The notes under the pieces: generated by a model | What the model was told of the DNA's origin: nothing | Database searches by the model: none | What the model saw: only the letters and a program-made list of their open reading frames with translations | Origin: Saccopteryx bilineata | Taxonomy: Eukaryota; Chordata; Mammalia; Chiroptera; Emballonuridae | NCBI RefSeq assembly: GCF_036850765.1 | Contig: NC_089493.1 | Span: forward strand, 263,240,534-263,304,533 | Reading direction: 5' to 3' | Length of the DNA stretch: 64,000 bases | Part shown: in pieces, positions 21,906 to 32,600 of the stretch | Numbering within the stretch: position 1 is the first letter of the stretch | How the letters are laid out: each line of letters starts with the position of its first letter | Program-made: the position numbers and the translations under genes

Positions 21906-24900
21906 CCACCGAGAAAACCACCACACGCCCCACCAGCACCATCACCACCGCCACCACCACAGATGGCGTCAGTGTCACAAAGAACGTAAAGCAACTGACT
22001 CTAGAAGCTACAATTGGTGTGGCACTGGCTGTTGCTGTGCTCATAATTGCAATTTTGGGACTGATGGTCTACCTCAGGTGGAAGGGAAGTAAAGGTAAGT
22101 TGTCAAAGACTCCACTGTCTCCTGAAGCTTTCCATGCAGGTATTTCTCTGAACCCACTTGCAGCAGAATGATCATAAATACCCATTAAAAATGCAAATCC
22201 AGTCCTGGGCCCTTTGGCTAAGTGGTAGAGCATCGGCCCAGCATGTGGATGTTCCCAGTTAGATTCCTGGTCAGGGCACAAAGAGAGGCGACCATCTGCT
22301 TCTCCACCCTTCTCCCTTGCCCTTCTCTCTCTCTAGCTCTCTCTTCTCTTCCCACAGCCATGGCTCTGTTGGAGTGAGTTGGCCCTAGGCATTGAGGATG
22401 GCTCCATGGCCTGGCCTCAGGCACTAAAATAGCTCATTTACCGAGCAACAGAGCAGCGGCCCCACATGGGCAGAGCATCAACCCATAGGAGGCTTGCCAG
22501 GTGGATTCTGGTCAGGTCACATGGAGGAGTCTGCCTCTCTACTTCTCCGCTTCTCACTTAAAAGGAAAAAAAAAAAAAATTTGATGGACTGAGGTCTGGA
22601 CTTGGGAATCTGCACTGTTAACAGTCTCCTCAAGTGGTGTCTGGGAGTGATCAAGTTTGAGAACCATTGCTTCAGGCCAACCCCTTTCTACAAATCTGAT
22701 CATTTTCCAGGTCTTGTTTCTTGACTTAATAATTTTTCAGTAGTCCTTACCTTTTGGTACATGGGGAGGATCTGCCCTGAAAAAAGAAAGGAGAGAGCGG
22801 AAGGAATAGGAAGTTGGCTCAGCTCAGCAAACATTAGTGGGATGCCCCTTTTCTAGGGCCTGGCTTGAAATTGAAGAGACAAGTAAATAAAGCAAAAGCC
22901 CTGCTTTTAAGGAACTCAGCGTGGGCAGAAAGTGCCTTAAGGGCTAATTCCGTCATTTGGAAAGAGCTATGGTAGGTTGGGAGGAAGGACAGTAATCAGG
23001 GAGGACTTTTCTGAGGAGGCAGCACCTGCCAAAACGTCTCAAAGAATAAAAAAGAATTAGCCAAGGAAGCGGTGAGGATGTGTAGAGATCACTGTTATTC
23101 CAAGCAAAGAAAACCATTCTGGGAACTGTAAGTAGCTCAATGATACTGAGGAGGCAGGAGCTGGGAGAAGAGGGCTTTGTAAATCACACCCATAAGCCTA
23201 TGATTCCAGAGACAACATGAAGCAGCCAAGGGGCAACCTCACTTCACCTTGCAGATACATAGGTCTGCAGAGAGAGCCAGATTCTGTAAACGGTTAAGAG
23301 GGAACAATAAGACCTGGTGATTGGACTGATGTAGTGGTGAGGGAGCAGGAAGAAGTCCCATGTTTACAATTTGGGTGAACGAGGGTGTGATGAAACCACC
23401 AAATGAATTAGGGGACATAGGAGGTCAAAGGCCATGTTTGGAGGGAGAAAATGATTCCTCCAGTTTGAGATATGTTATGTTTGAGACACCTGTGTGGCAT
23501 CTGAGCCAGATGTCCATCAGAAACTTGGATGCATGCACTTACAGCTCAAAGAGAGAACAAGGCTAGAGGCATTAATTATTTATGCCCCAGTAGCATCAAA
23601 AATTGATTTGAAGTTACTTTTAGGAAACTTTGCACCTGACCAAGCAGTGGTGCAGTGGATAGAGCATTGGACTGGGATGTGGAAGACCCAGGTTCAAAAC
23701 CCCGAGGTCGCCAGCTTGAGCATGGGCTCATCCGGCTTGAGCGTGGGCTCACCAGCTTAAGCACAGGGTCACTGGCTTGATCCCAAAGGTCACTGGCTTA
23801 AATTAAGCAAGGGGTCACTCACTCTGTTGTAGCCCCCCAGTCAAGGCACCTATGAGAAAGCAATCAATGAACAACTAAGGTGCCACAATGAAGAATTGAT
23901 GCTTCTCATCTCTCCCTCCCTATCTGTCTGTCCCTATCTGTCCTTCTCTCTTACTCTCTGTCTCTGTCAAAAAAAGAAAAGAAAAAAATTGCAGAAAGAT
24001 TTGTCCTAATTGATATTAAAGTACAGAGGTGAAGAGCATAAACTATGACTGCCTGCAGGCAATCCAGTCAGTGCTGGCTGGGTCAACTCTGGCACCATGG
24101 TACTCTTACTCTGCACTTCAACTTACTCATCATAAAGTGGGGATAATATTAGTAATTAGCCCACAGGTTGTCATGAAAATTAAACACAATGCATTTAGAA
24201 TAGATCCTGGCACAGAGTAAGCACTAGATGAGCATTAGCACTTATAATTTTTTTTTGTATTTTTCCTAAGTGAGAAGTGGGGGGCGGCAGACAGACAGAC
24301 TCCCACATGCACCCAACCAGCATCCACCCAGCATGCCCACCAGGGGCCGATGCTCTGCCCATCTGGTTGTTACTCCGCTGCAACTGGAGCCATTCTAGCG
24401 CCTGAGGCAGAGGCCACAGAGCCATCCTCAGCACCCAGGCCAACTTTGCTCCAATGGAACCTTGGCTGTGGGAAGGGAAGAGAGAGACAGAGAGGAAGGA
24501 GAGGGTGAGGGTGAAGAAGCAGATAGGCGCTTCTGGTGTGTGCCCTGACCAGGAGTCAAACCCAGGACTTCCACATGCTGGGCTGACACTCTACCACTGA
24601 ACCAACCAGCCAGGGCAGCACTTATAATTATTAAGCTACAATTACTAAAGTGATGCAATCCTAGTATATGATACATAAACAGATTATAAAGTAATGGAAG
24701 AAAATAAAAAACTCAGATATAGGCAGGATGAAAATAGGCCTAAATAAATGCTGGAATTTAGTTGATTAAAAAGTAACATTTCTAATCAATGGAAAAAGAT
24801 GAGTAATTTAATACATAGTGCTAGAACCATGGAGTGGAGATGACTTCCCTAAGTACGACATAAAACTCAAAAGGGGTGAATAAAAATATTGATAAATTCG

Positions 24901-25237
24901 CCTAACCAGGCGGTGGCGCAGTAGATAGAGCATCTGACTGGGATGTGGAGGACCCAGGTTTAAGACCCCAAGGTTGCCAGCTTGAGCGCAGGTTCATCTG
25001 GTTTGAGCTAGGTTCACCAGCTTGAGCCCAAGGTCGCTGGCTCAAGCAAGGAGTCACTCAGTCTGCTGTAGCCCCCTGGTCAAGGCACATATGAGAAAGC
25101 AATCAATGAACTAAGGAGCCGCAATGAAGGATTGATGTTTCTCATCTCTCTCCCTTCCTGTCTGTCTGTCCCTCTCTCTGACTCTCTCTGTCTCTGCCAC
25201 AAAAAAGAAAAAATATATATATAGACATATATATATG

Positions 25238-25302
<65 letters not shown>

Positions 25303-28300
25303 TCAACTACATAAAAATTGAGGTTAAAATTTTACAAAGAAGTTTCACAGTGGTTTCTCCTGAGAGTGAGAATGAGGGTCAGAGATGAAGAGAGAATATG
25401 ATATAGCCTCCAAGGAAATGGAAGATTGTATTCATGGATTCACAATAAGCCATAATAAGCCATAAATCGGCGGAAGCATCATTGCACATAATGAATGGTA
25501 TTTTTTCCAGCAGTATTCAACCATGCCATTTAGTAATCTTTAGGACCTGTCAATAGTTCAATTTAGTGGCTAACATCAGAGAACAGAAGCAACCATAACT
25601 TAAATGACACAGAGTTTTTTGTTTTCCCCTCATATAAAAGGACCTAGAGGCAGACAGCAGAGGCCACTGTCCTTAGGCACTCAGGTTCCTACCTTTCTGC
25701 TAACTGTCCTGAAGACTGGCTTATATACTAAAGGTTGCCTCCTGATCCAAGGTGCCTGCTAAAACTGAGGCCATTATTTCTGAATCCAAGTAGGAAACAG
25801 AAGGAGGAACGGACAAAAACCCACGCCTCAATTGTCTGTCTTCCTTTTAAAGAGCCTTTCTGAAAGTCCTACCCACACTTCCCCTTACCTTATTGGCTAG
25901 AATTTAGTCCTATGTTCCACATCTATCTGTAGGGGAGCACACTGCCACTCCAAACAAAATTGAGGTCTGTAACTGAGTAAGAACAGGTGAATGGACACTG
26001 AATAAACAACAAGCATTCCATGCCATAGACACATGCAGGACTGGAGATTCGGCAGCTCGGTGTGGCAGGACAGGCAGCTCAGGAGGTCAAGGAGCTGGTG
26101 AAAGGGCACAATGGAATGGAGGACTCGCCGATGCCTAGATAACCTGAAAGAAAGTGAACAAGAGTTCAGGGAGGTCAAAGCACAGGTGCCGGGGGGTAAT
26201 GACCAAAGAGAGCTGGAAGGAAAGAAAGTTGTAGCACAAAAATTATACTAGCATTTAGTATTTCAGAGTCATCATTCCCAGGGATTAAAAAATAAAGTCC
26301 AAGGTATTGCTGAGTGGAACGGAGGTTGCTGGAGCTGGGGGGACGGGTGAGTCCAGGGTGTTCAGAGGGTTGTCCCTGTGGATGATGAGACCTCCCAGGA
26401 GGGTGGGGGTGGTGGCGAGAATGTCTGTGAACCAGGGGCCAAATGCTGAGGAAATGCTGAGAGAGACTTGAGGATGTGGAGGGAGGCTGGTGCAGAGGGG
26501 AGAGCAGAGTCCTCAGTGGAGGAGAGGAACAGACTGCAGTGCAAACACGGATTCCAGCCACGAGGTTCATGCGCTGGGAGAGAGAAAGAGCCGCCACTCA
26601 GAAGGAAAGCACAAGAAGCTGGTTTTCAGGGCAGGAGGGAGCAATGGTTCCTGTGACAAGAGGAAGGAGGGGGGAGTGTGGGTGGGCCAGGGCTCAGCAG
26701 TGGAAGGAGCAGGTTTGGGGGGTGCAGGGAGTTCAAGGAGAGGGGAAGGGAGCAGAGGGAAAGTTAGGGAGAGAGGGCAGGGTGAGGGAGGCACAGGGTG
26801 CAGAGAAGAGCTCCTCTCCAGATTTGGCTTCGAGGACAATAGCAGGACAGGCGTGGGCGACTTCAGGGTGCCAGCTGGGTGCCAGCTCTGAGTCCTAGGC
26901 CCTTCCCACATGGGTTTCAGCAGAGCTGCTTTGCTCCCTGGTTTGTCTAAGGATGGTCTCAGAGTAGAATGGAGCAGAGAAGGCAGGAGGACAGGTGCTG
27001 TTCATGGGTGACACACTGACACACTGTTGGTCCCTCCACAGGTCTGCAGACTAAAGCCAGAGCCCCAGCCAGGTAAGCGCTTGTCCTCCAAGGTGGGAAG
27101 GGGGGGAGGGGCTCTGATCTGGGAAACAGGAAATGTCCTTATGGGAACAGTGTGAGGGAGCCTTTCACAGCTGCTCTCATCCTCGACTTTCTCATCCCTG
27201 TCCTCCTACGTCCCTAACAGGCTAGACTCTTAACTTCCTGAGTCTGACTCCTAAAACCAAAACAAAACAAAAAATCAAGAAGAGTGGAGCTAGAGGTCTC
27301 AGCAGTTTCGCTAATTCTATCCCAGAGCGTCTCCCTTTTCTCTTTCCCTGGTGTTCCTTTCAGAGCCATTTCTGTTCTTCCTTCTGCTCGTTGTGTTCTT
27401 TCCACCTTGAACATCATCCTTCCCAAACACATTTCCCTGTTCCACTTTTTTCTTTCTTGCACATTGCTCAATCTGCCTTTTCCCCTGGTGATGGGTCTGA
27501 AGGGGACACAAGAATCGTTACCTCCATCTCCTCCGCCATGTGCTTTTTCCCCAGAGCACCTTCCTCCCTCAGCTCCCAGCCTAGCTTCCTCTCCTCTATG
27601 CTGGGGATCCCCTCCCTTTCCTGGACACTCCTATCAGTTTTCTTTCCTCCATCCTTCTTCTCATTTCCACACTTACCCTTCCCTAAGTCCCCGTCCCTCC
27701 TTTCTCTCTGCTCCTGACTTTTGCCAGCTGCCTTCCTTGGGTCCCCTTCCAGGATGGTGTCTCCTTCTGGGGACCAGGCCTGAGCACCGAGCCAGAGGCT
27801 GTGAGATGAGCTTCACTTATTTTCGTTCTCCAGTTCTAACCGAGGCAGTGCCAGCAGAGAGGACAGCAACTCACCCGTCCGACTTCTCCTCCCGTGCCCC
27901 CTTCCTACCAAAGTGGCTTCTCTAGAACAATGCTCCTTCTGTTGGCACTCAGGGACCTCTCCTGGGCATAGCACAGATTGCCTCTCAATGCTCTTGCAGG
28001 CAGCCTCCTCTGAGAGCCTCAGACCACGGCCTCCCTCTTCTGAGTATGTCCAAGCAGGTCACAGCGCCCCCACAACAGAGCCAGCCCAATGCAGGCTTTA
28101 ACTCTTTTCTGCCCAGCCTCTAACACATTCCCACCCTTTCCTTTCGGTGCAGGGGATCCTTCCATGGCACTGAAGAGTCCAAGAACATTGGGAATAAAGG
28201 TCAGTCCGACCATTATCATCACTCCCCACTCTTCACCTTGGCCTCTCCTTTTCCCACACACTTCCTCCCAGTGTGCCCCTTGGCATTTTCCCCTTTCCCA

Positions 28301-28764
28301 TGCCTCACCCATCCCTCCCATGTGACCCGGGTCCTCACCTAGCAGATGACCTCACTACTGAGCCCTCTGCCTATTTCTCTACCCTGGCTGCCATGCCATC
28401 TGACCCTGGCACATCTTGATTTTTTTCCTAGGACAACGTAGAGACCCCAAGCTGGACCCAAAGGTAAGCAGCTCAGACTAGAGCCTGAAAGAATTAAAGG
28501 GAAGCTTGGAAGGAATAGAGGGACAGTGGTATCGGCGGGACGCTCAGGTGTGGGATCACTGCTCTCAGGTGGGGTCAGCTCCCCCTCCACTTCTAACCCC
28601 CTTCTCCCGTTCTCACCCAGGTGGATGGCATCGTCTATGCCTCACTTGCCCTCCCCAGCTCCACCTCACCATCAGCACCTCTTTGCCATCCTGTCCACAA
28701 GACTCCCCAGGAAGAGACCCTATACTCTACCCCTAAAGTCCTAAGGAGTGGGACTGAAAGATGA
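21906..28764 (+). CDS. PILRA: PILRA-type paired immunoglobulin-like receptor, 3' coding exons (partial gene)
   Basis: Five coding exons with consistent phases and GT-AG borders: 21906-22094, 27042-27072, 28153-28199, 28432-28463, 28621-28764 (TGA). The first encodes a Thr-rich stalk (TEKTTTRPTSTITTATTT) and one uncharged membrane segment (GVALAVAVLIIAILGLMVYL). Lack of a TM lysine and presence of a tail ITIM separate it from activating PILRB. The next exons give short cytoplasmic pieces (GSFHGTEESKNIGNK, GQRRDPKLDPK), and the last gives VDGIVYASLALPSSTS and ETLYSTPKVLRSGTER. PILRA inhibits myeloid cells by recruiting SHP phosphatases through ITIM tyrosines. IVYASL fits the ITIM consensus; the second motif is TLYSTP where human has TLYSVL, so +3 is Pro. 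Signal peptide and Ig V exons are not in the window and must lie upstream of base 1 or be lost. Confidence 0.85.
22160..22680 (+). mobile_element. MER5-like hAT fragment split by a type B SINE
   Basis: The text cccattaaaaatgcaaatcc before the SINE and caagtttgagaaccattgc after it are the inner and terminal phrases of MER5 (Charlie) elements. It lies in the PILRA intron after the membrane exon. Confidence 0.6.
22207..22580 (+). mobile_element. Type B SINE, old
   Basis: Head GGGCCCTTTGGCTAAGTGGTAGAGC, gagaggcgaccatctgcttc, ccatggctctgttggagtg, and a poly(A) of about 13. Diverged from young copies. Confidence 0.85.
22930..23570 (-). mobile_element. L2 LINE fragment, antisense
   Basis: Shares phrases with the 8.3-8.9 kb fragment (gagggctttgtaaatc, ctggtgattggac, then cctgtgtggcatctgagccag, the complement of the L2 RT tail region). 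No intact frame. Confidence 0.5.
23632..23975 (+). mobile_element. Type A SINE
   Basis: Head gcacctgaccaagcagtggt, B box GGTTCAAAACC, cgccagcttgagcatgggct, aaggcacctatgagaaagca and a CT-rich tail. Confidence 0.88.
24020..24235 (-). mobile_element. MIR SINE, antisense
   Basis: Carries tcatcataaagtggggataa, ttgtcatgaaaattaaacac and ctggcacagagtaagcacta, the antisense MIR sequence. Confidence 0.75.
24250..24617 (-). mobile_element. Type B SINE, antisense
   Basis: Ends accaaccagccagggcag (head complement). Flanked by gcacttataatt on both sides, a 12-bp target duplication inside the end of the MIR. Confidence 0.9.
24900..25300 (+). mobile_element. Type A SINE followed by (AT)n and (GA)n microsatellites
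   Basis: Head GCCTAACCAGGCGGTGGCGC, the type A body and CT tail to about 25205. An (AT)n/(AC)-like tract then runs to about 25268 and (GA)n from 25269 to 25299. Confidence 0.88.
25301..27041. other. PILRA intron, mostly unassigned
   Basis: Intron between the membrane exon and the first cytoplasmic exon. The part from 26290 to 26900 is G-rich (GGA/GGG tracts) with long stop-poor frames on both strands. These lack splice context or recognisable protein similarity and look compositional. Confidence 0.5.
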
Positions 28765-28921
28765 CCTCCTTAGAGTAAACTGCACAGAGGGATCACCAAT
28801 TCCCATAATAACCCTGGCCAGACACAGGCGCTTCAGAAACCAGCAGAGGTTAAAGGTCACCAAGAATCTGAAATAGCCATCTTCTCCAGTTCCTGCTTTA
28901 ACTCCCTCCCTTATCAACAAA

Positions 28922-28927
28922 AATAAA
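28922..28927 (+). terminator. Poly(A) signal of PILRA
   Basis: AATAAA lies 158 nt after the TGA stop, so the 3'UTR is short and cleavage is expected around 28945. Confidence 0.75.
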
Positions 28928-29139
28928 AGTACCTATTGGATTTGCCTGAATGTATCTAAGGAGAAAACTGATGTTACCTTCAACTTCTGTCCTTCTCACC
29001 AAAAATGAACAATAGCTCACTCCCAAGATTCCTCCTCTACTTAGTAACTGCCTCAGGCCTGGAAACAGCAAGTCCCCAAACACTGGTAGGTAGCCCGCAC
29101 TCAAGTCTTCCCCTCCCCCAATCTAACCATTCTGTTTTC

Positions 29140-29335
29140 CTTGTGATAATAACTAGGTGTATTGTATTATGCAACACTCTTATCAACAACCCTCTATGGC
29201 ATAGGATGTACTCGTTTGAGTCATGAAACGAAGAACCAGAATGATTACAGTGCTTTTCCCAAAGCCACACAGCTAGTAAATGGTGAGCCGGGATTTGAGT
29301 CCAGACTTGCCCTTCTTGATGTCCTTCTCCCAGGG
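29140..29335 (+). mobile_element. MIR SINE between the PILRA and ZCWPW1 3' ends
   Basis: Contains gataataactaggtgtattg, cccaaagccacacagctagt and gatttgagtccagacttgcc, the MIR core in sense orientation. Confidence 0.7.
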
Positions 29336-29486
29336 TTCAGGTGTCATTGCCTCCCCAGATTCCTATACTGTGCAGGCCCCCCACCAGAAATAATGATGTG
29401 CCACAGTGACATGAAGGAGGAGGAAGAGAAGCCAAAAGGAAGCATATGGTTAGAGACAAACCAAACCAATTGAGCCAGTAACCTAT

Positions 29487-29492
29487 TTTATT
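29487..29492 (-). terminator. Poly(A) signal of ZCWPW1
   Basis: AATAAA on the minus strand, about 140 nt after the ZCWPW1 stop codon at 29631. The gene ends about 540 bp from the convergent PILRA 3' end. Confidence 0.75.
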
Positions 29493-29630
29493 AACACATA
29501 AACCATACAACTCTGACTTTAGCCAATTAATCTTATAGTCAGTGAGAAATCCCAATGATTCTCTGGGATCCTCTAAGAGGTTCTCCATCCTGCTGCCAGG
29601 AAAGAGGGGAGGGAACAAAAGAGCACAGAA

Positions 29631-32600
29631 CTACTCCTCAAAGAAGGTGAACTCCTCTGTGTCGTCTCTATGCCACGGCTCCACCCTCTGCTCTGGCTTT
29701 TTTTCAACATCTTCCATGAGTTGTTCAAGGTCCAGGTCACTGGAGGTTTTATCGTCAGGGGGTACACCACCAACTTCCTGTAGCTCCTGAGGTCCAGGCT
29801 CTTCTTTCCCCATGGCAGGACAGGTCCCATGATCAGCTAGTAGGATCAAGCCCTTTGGCACCATTTTAACCTCTTTTTCTTCAGACAAGCTGGTTACTGA
29901 CACCTTGCTTTGGGGAGCTTTAAATTTTTTCTTAGGGCCTAAATGTAAAAATGACGAAACTGTGAGTTGTTTTTTTTAGGTGAGAGGTGGAGAGATAGTG
30001 AGACAGACTCCCAAGCACACCCTGCCTGGGATCCACCCCCATCTGGAGCTGATGCTTGAGTACTGAGCTATATTTAGCACCTGAGGCTGCCATACTCCAG
30101 CACTATTCTCAGTGCCCAAGGCCACACTCAAACCAATCAAGCTACTGGCTGTAGGAGGGGAAGAGAGAGAAGGGTGATAAGGAGGGAGGAAAAGCAGATG
30201 GCCACTTCTCCTATGTGCCCTCACCAGAAATTGAACCTGGGATGTTCATATGCCAGGCTGACACTCTATCCACTGAGCCACCAGCCAGGGCCTTTTTGTT
30301 TTCTTTCAAAACTGAGAGTCTTGCCATGGCCGGTTGGCTCAGTGGTAGAGCGTCGGCCTGGCGTGCAGGAGTCCCAGGTTCAAGTCCCAGCCAGGACATA
30401 CAGGAGAAGCACCCATCTGCTTCTCCACCCCTCCCCCTCTCCTTCCTTTCTGTCTCTCTCTTCCCCTCCCGCAGCTGAGGCTCCATTGTAGCAAAGATGG
30501 CCCGGGCGCTGAGGATGGCTCTGTGGCCTCTGCCTCAGGTGTTAGAATGGCTCTGGATGCAACAGAGCAACGCCCCAGAGGGGCAGAGCATTGCCCCCTG
30601 GTGGGCATGCTGGGTGGATCCCAGTCAGGCACATGAGGCAATCTGTCTGACTGCCTCCCCGTTTCCAGCTTCGGAAAAATGCAAAAAAAAAAAGAAAAAA
30701 AAACCTGAGAGCCTTAATTAGTCATCTGTCCTTACCGTTTATAAATCAAATTCCTAATTTCTATTTCCAAAATATCTTTGGAAAAGATTGCCTTTCTCAA
30801 TAGAAAGAAAAGGGCTTTGGAGCCTGGCCTGTGGTGGTGCAGTGAATAGAGTGCCAACCTGGAACACTGAGGTCACCAGCTGGAAACTTTGGGCTTGCCT
30901 GTTCAAGGCACATACGACAAGCAACCAATGAACAGCTAGAGTGAAGCAACTACTTCTTGTCCCCATCCCCACCCCTCAACCCTTACCCCCCATAAAATCA
31001 ATAAATAAAATCTTTAAAAGAGAGAGAGAGAGAAAAGAAAAGAAAAAGAAAAGGGCTTTGGACTCAGAAAGATCTAGATTCAAGCCATAGTTTGACCATT
31101 TGCAAGACATGAGTCTTGAGCAAATTTTAAACTCCTTGAGCCACAGTCTCCTTAGTGTTCAAATGGTAAATACCCCGTCATAGAGATACTGAAAAAAATA
31201 AAGAGAAAAAGCACGAGTGTATCTATCCAACCAGTCAGTATACGGCAATACTCAACAAATGTTAGTTCCTGCCTTCTTACCATTCTCAGGTGTCTGGATG
31301 AATTTAAAAACCATTATGTTTCTGTAGTGCATACCGCATTCTACAATCTGAGAAATGCCCTTTTGGCCTAATTTTTGTTCTTTTTAAAATAATGAAAAGC
31401 TGTAGAATTGTTTTTAAAATGATCCAGGGAGGGGAAATGCAGACATGAGCCCTATTTCCCCAACTTCTCCCAAGTCTACAGCCTTACCTGGCTGGTCAGG
31501 ATCTGAATTCTCATGTACTTCTTTCCTTCCTATTATGGGTATAGGAGTAGCTGCAGGTTCATTTCCCAGAGATCTCTTCATCGACTTCCTTTGCTGAGTC
31601 CCATCTTGTCCGTCTGCTAAACCTGCACCATCCCAGCCCCCCAAACATGAAGAACATTAGTTTACTTCCTTCTAAATAACAGCTTGTCGAGGGTCCATGG
31701 ATTCCCTATATTTAAGTCTCTTCCCTGCATCTTCTGATAATCTTAGTCTAGTAATTTCTCTATGTTTCTTTTTTCCCCCAAAGAGTCAACCCCACTACCC
31801 CTGCCATCATTTTCTCTTTAGGGTTCTCCACTTGCCTTCTCCAGGAAGTCACCGTTCTTGTCTAAGAATTTAAAACATTCATTATTAAGATTTTATAGCT
31901 CAATATACAGAAGTGAGGAGGCTACAGCTCCTCTAATGACACTAGCATGAGTCCTGCCTGTTTCCTCAGGTTCTGGAGCTGAGATAGGAAGTTCCAGCTA
32001 CCTGCAAGCCCCTTACCCTCTCTGCTTCTGTCTTGCCTTAACTGTAGCATGTCCCATTTTCAGCTGGCTTGCTCACCTCTTGCCTTGGGTTTTTTGGTCT
32101 GAATTTTGGTTGGCTTGTACAAAGTTGGGTCCTAAGGAGAAGAGAGAAAAGTGAAAAGATAAATGAAGTCACATAACTGTGTTTTTAATAGAGTGGGATG
32201 CTATATAAATGATGAAAAGACAGGCCACAGACTGAGAAAAAATATTTGCGAAAGGCACATCTGATAAAGGACTGATATAAAGAACCCATAAAATTCAACT
32301 ATAAGAAAATAAACAACCCAATTAAAAATGGACCAAACACATTAATGGAAACTCACCAAAGAAGATATACAGATAGCAAATAAGCATATGAAAAGATGTT
32401 AAACATCAAATGTCATCAGGGAAATGCAAATTAAAATAACAATGACACAGTACATCTATTAGAATGCCCAAAATCAAAAACACTAACAACATCTAATGCT
32501 GGCAAAGATGTGAGGCAACAGGAACTCTCATACATTACTGGTGAGAAAGCAGAATGATATAGCCACTCGGGAAGAGTTTTGTGGTTTCTTACAAAACTAA

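Noticed and set aside
21728..22171. PILRA membrane exon read as a single 147-codon ORF
   Set aside because: The frame runs through the upstream intron and past the donor GTAAGT at 22095. The exon bounded by tctcag and gtaagt matches the receptor family.
26468..26911. Overlapping 114-140-codon frames on both strands
   Set aside because: The region is GGA/GGG-rich intronic sequence; open frames on both strands arise from composition. No splice support or protein similarity was seen.
27284..27925. 213-codon plus-strand frame in a PILRA intron
   Set aside because: CT-rich, Ser/Pro/Leu-biased translation without start context, splice sites in phase or recognisable domains.
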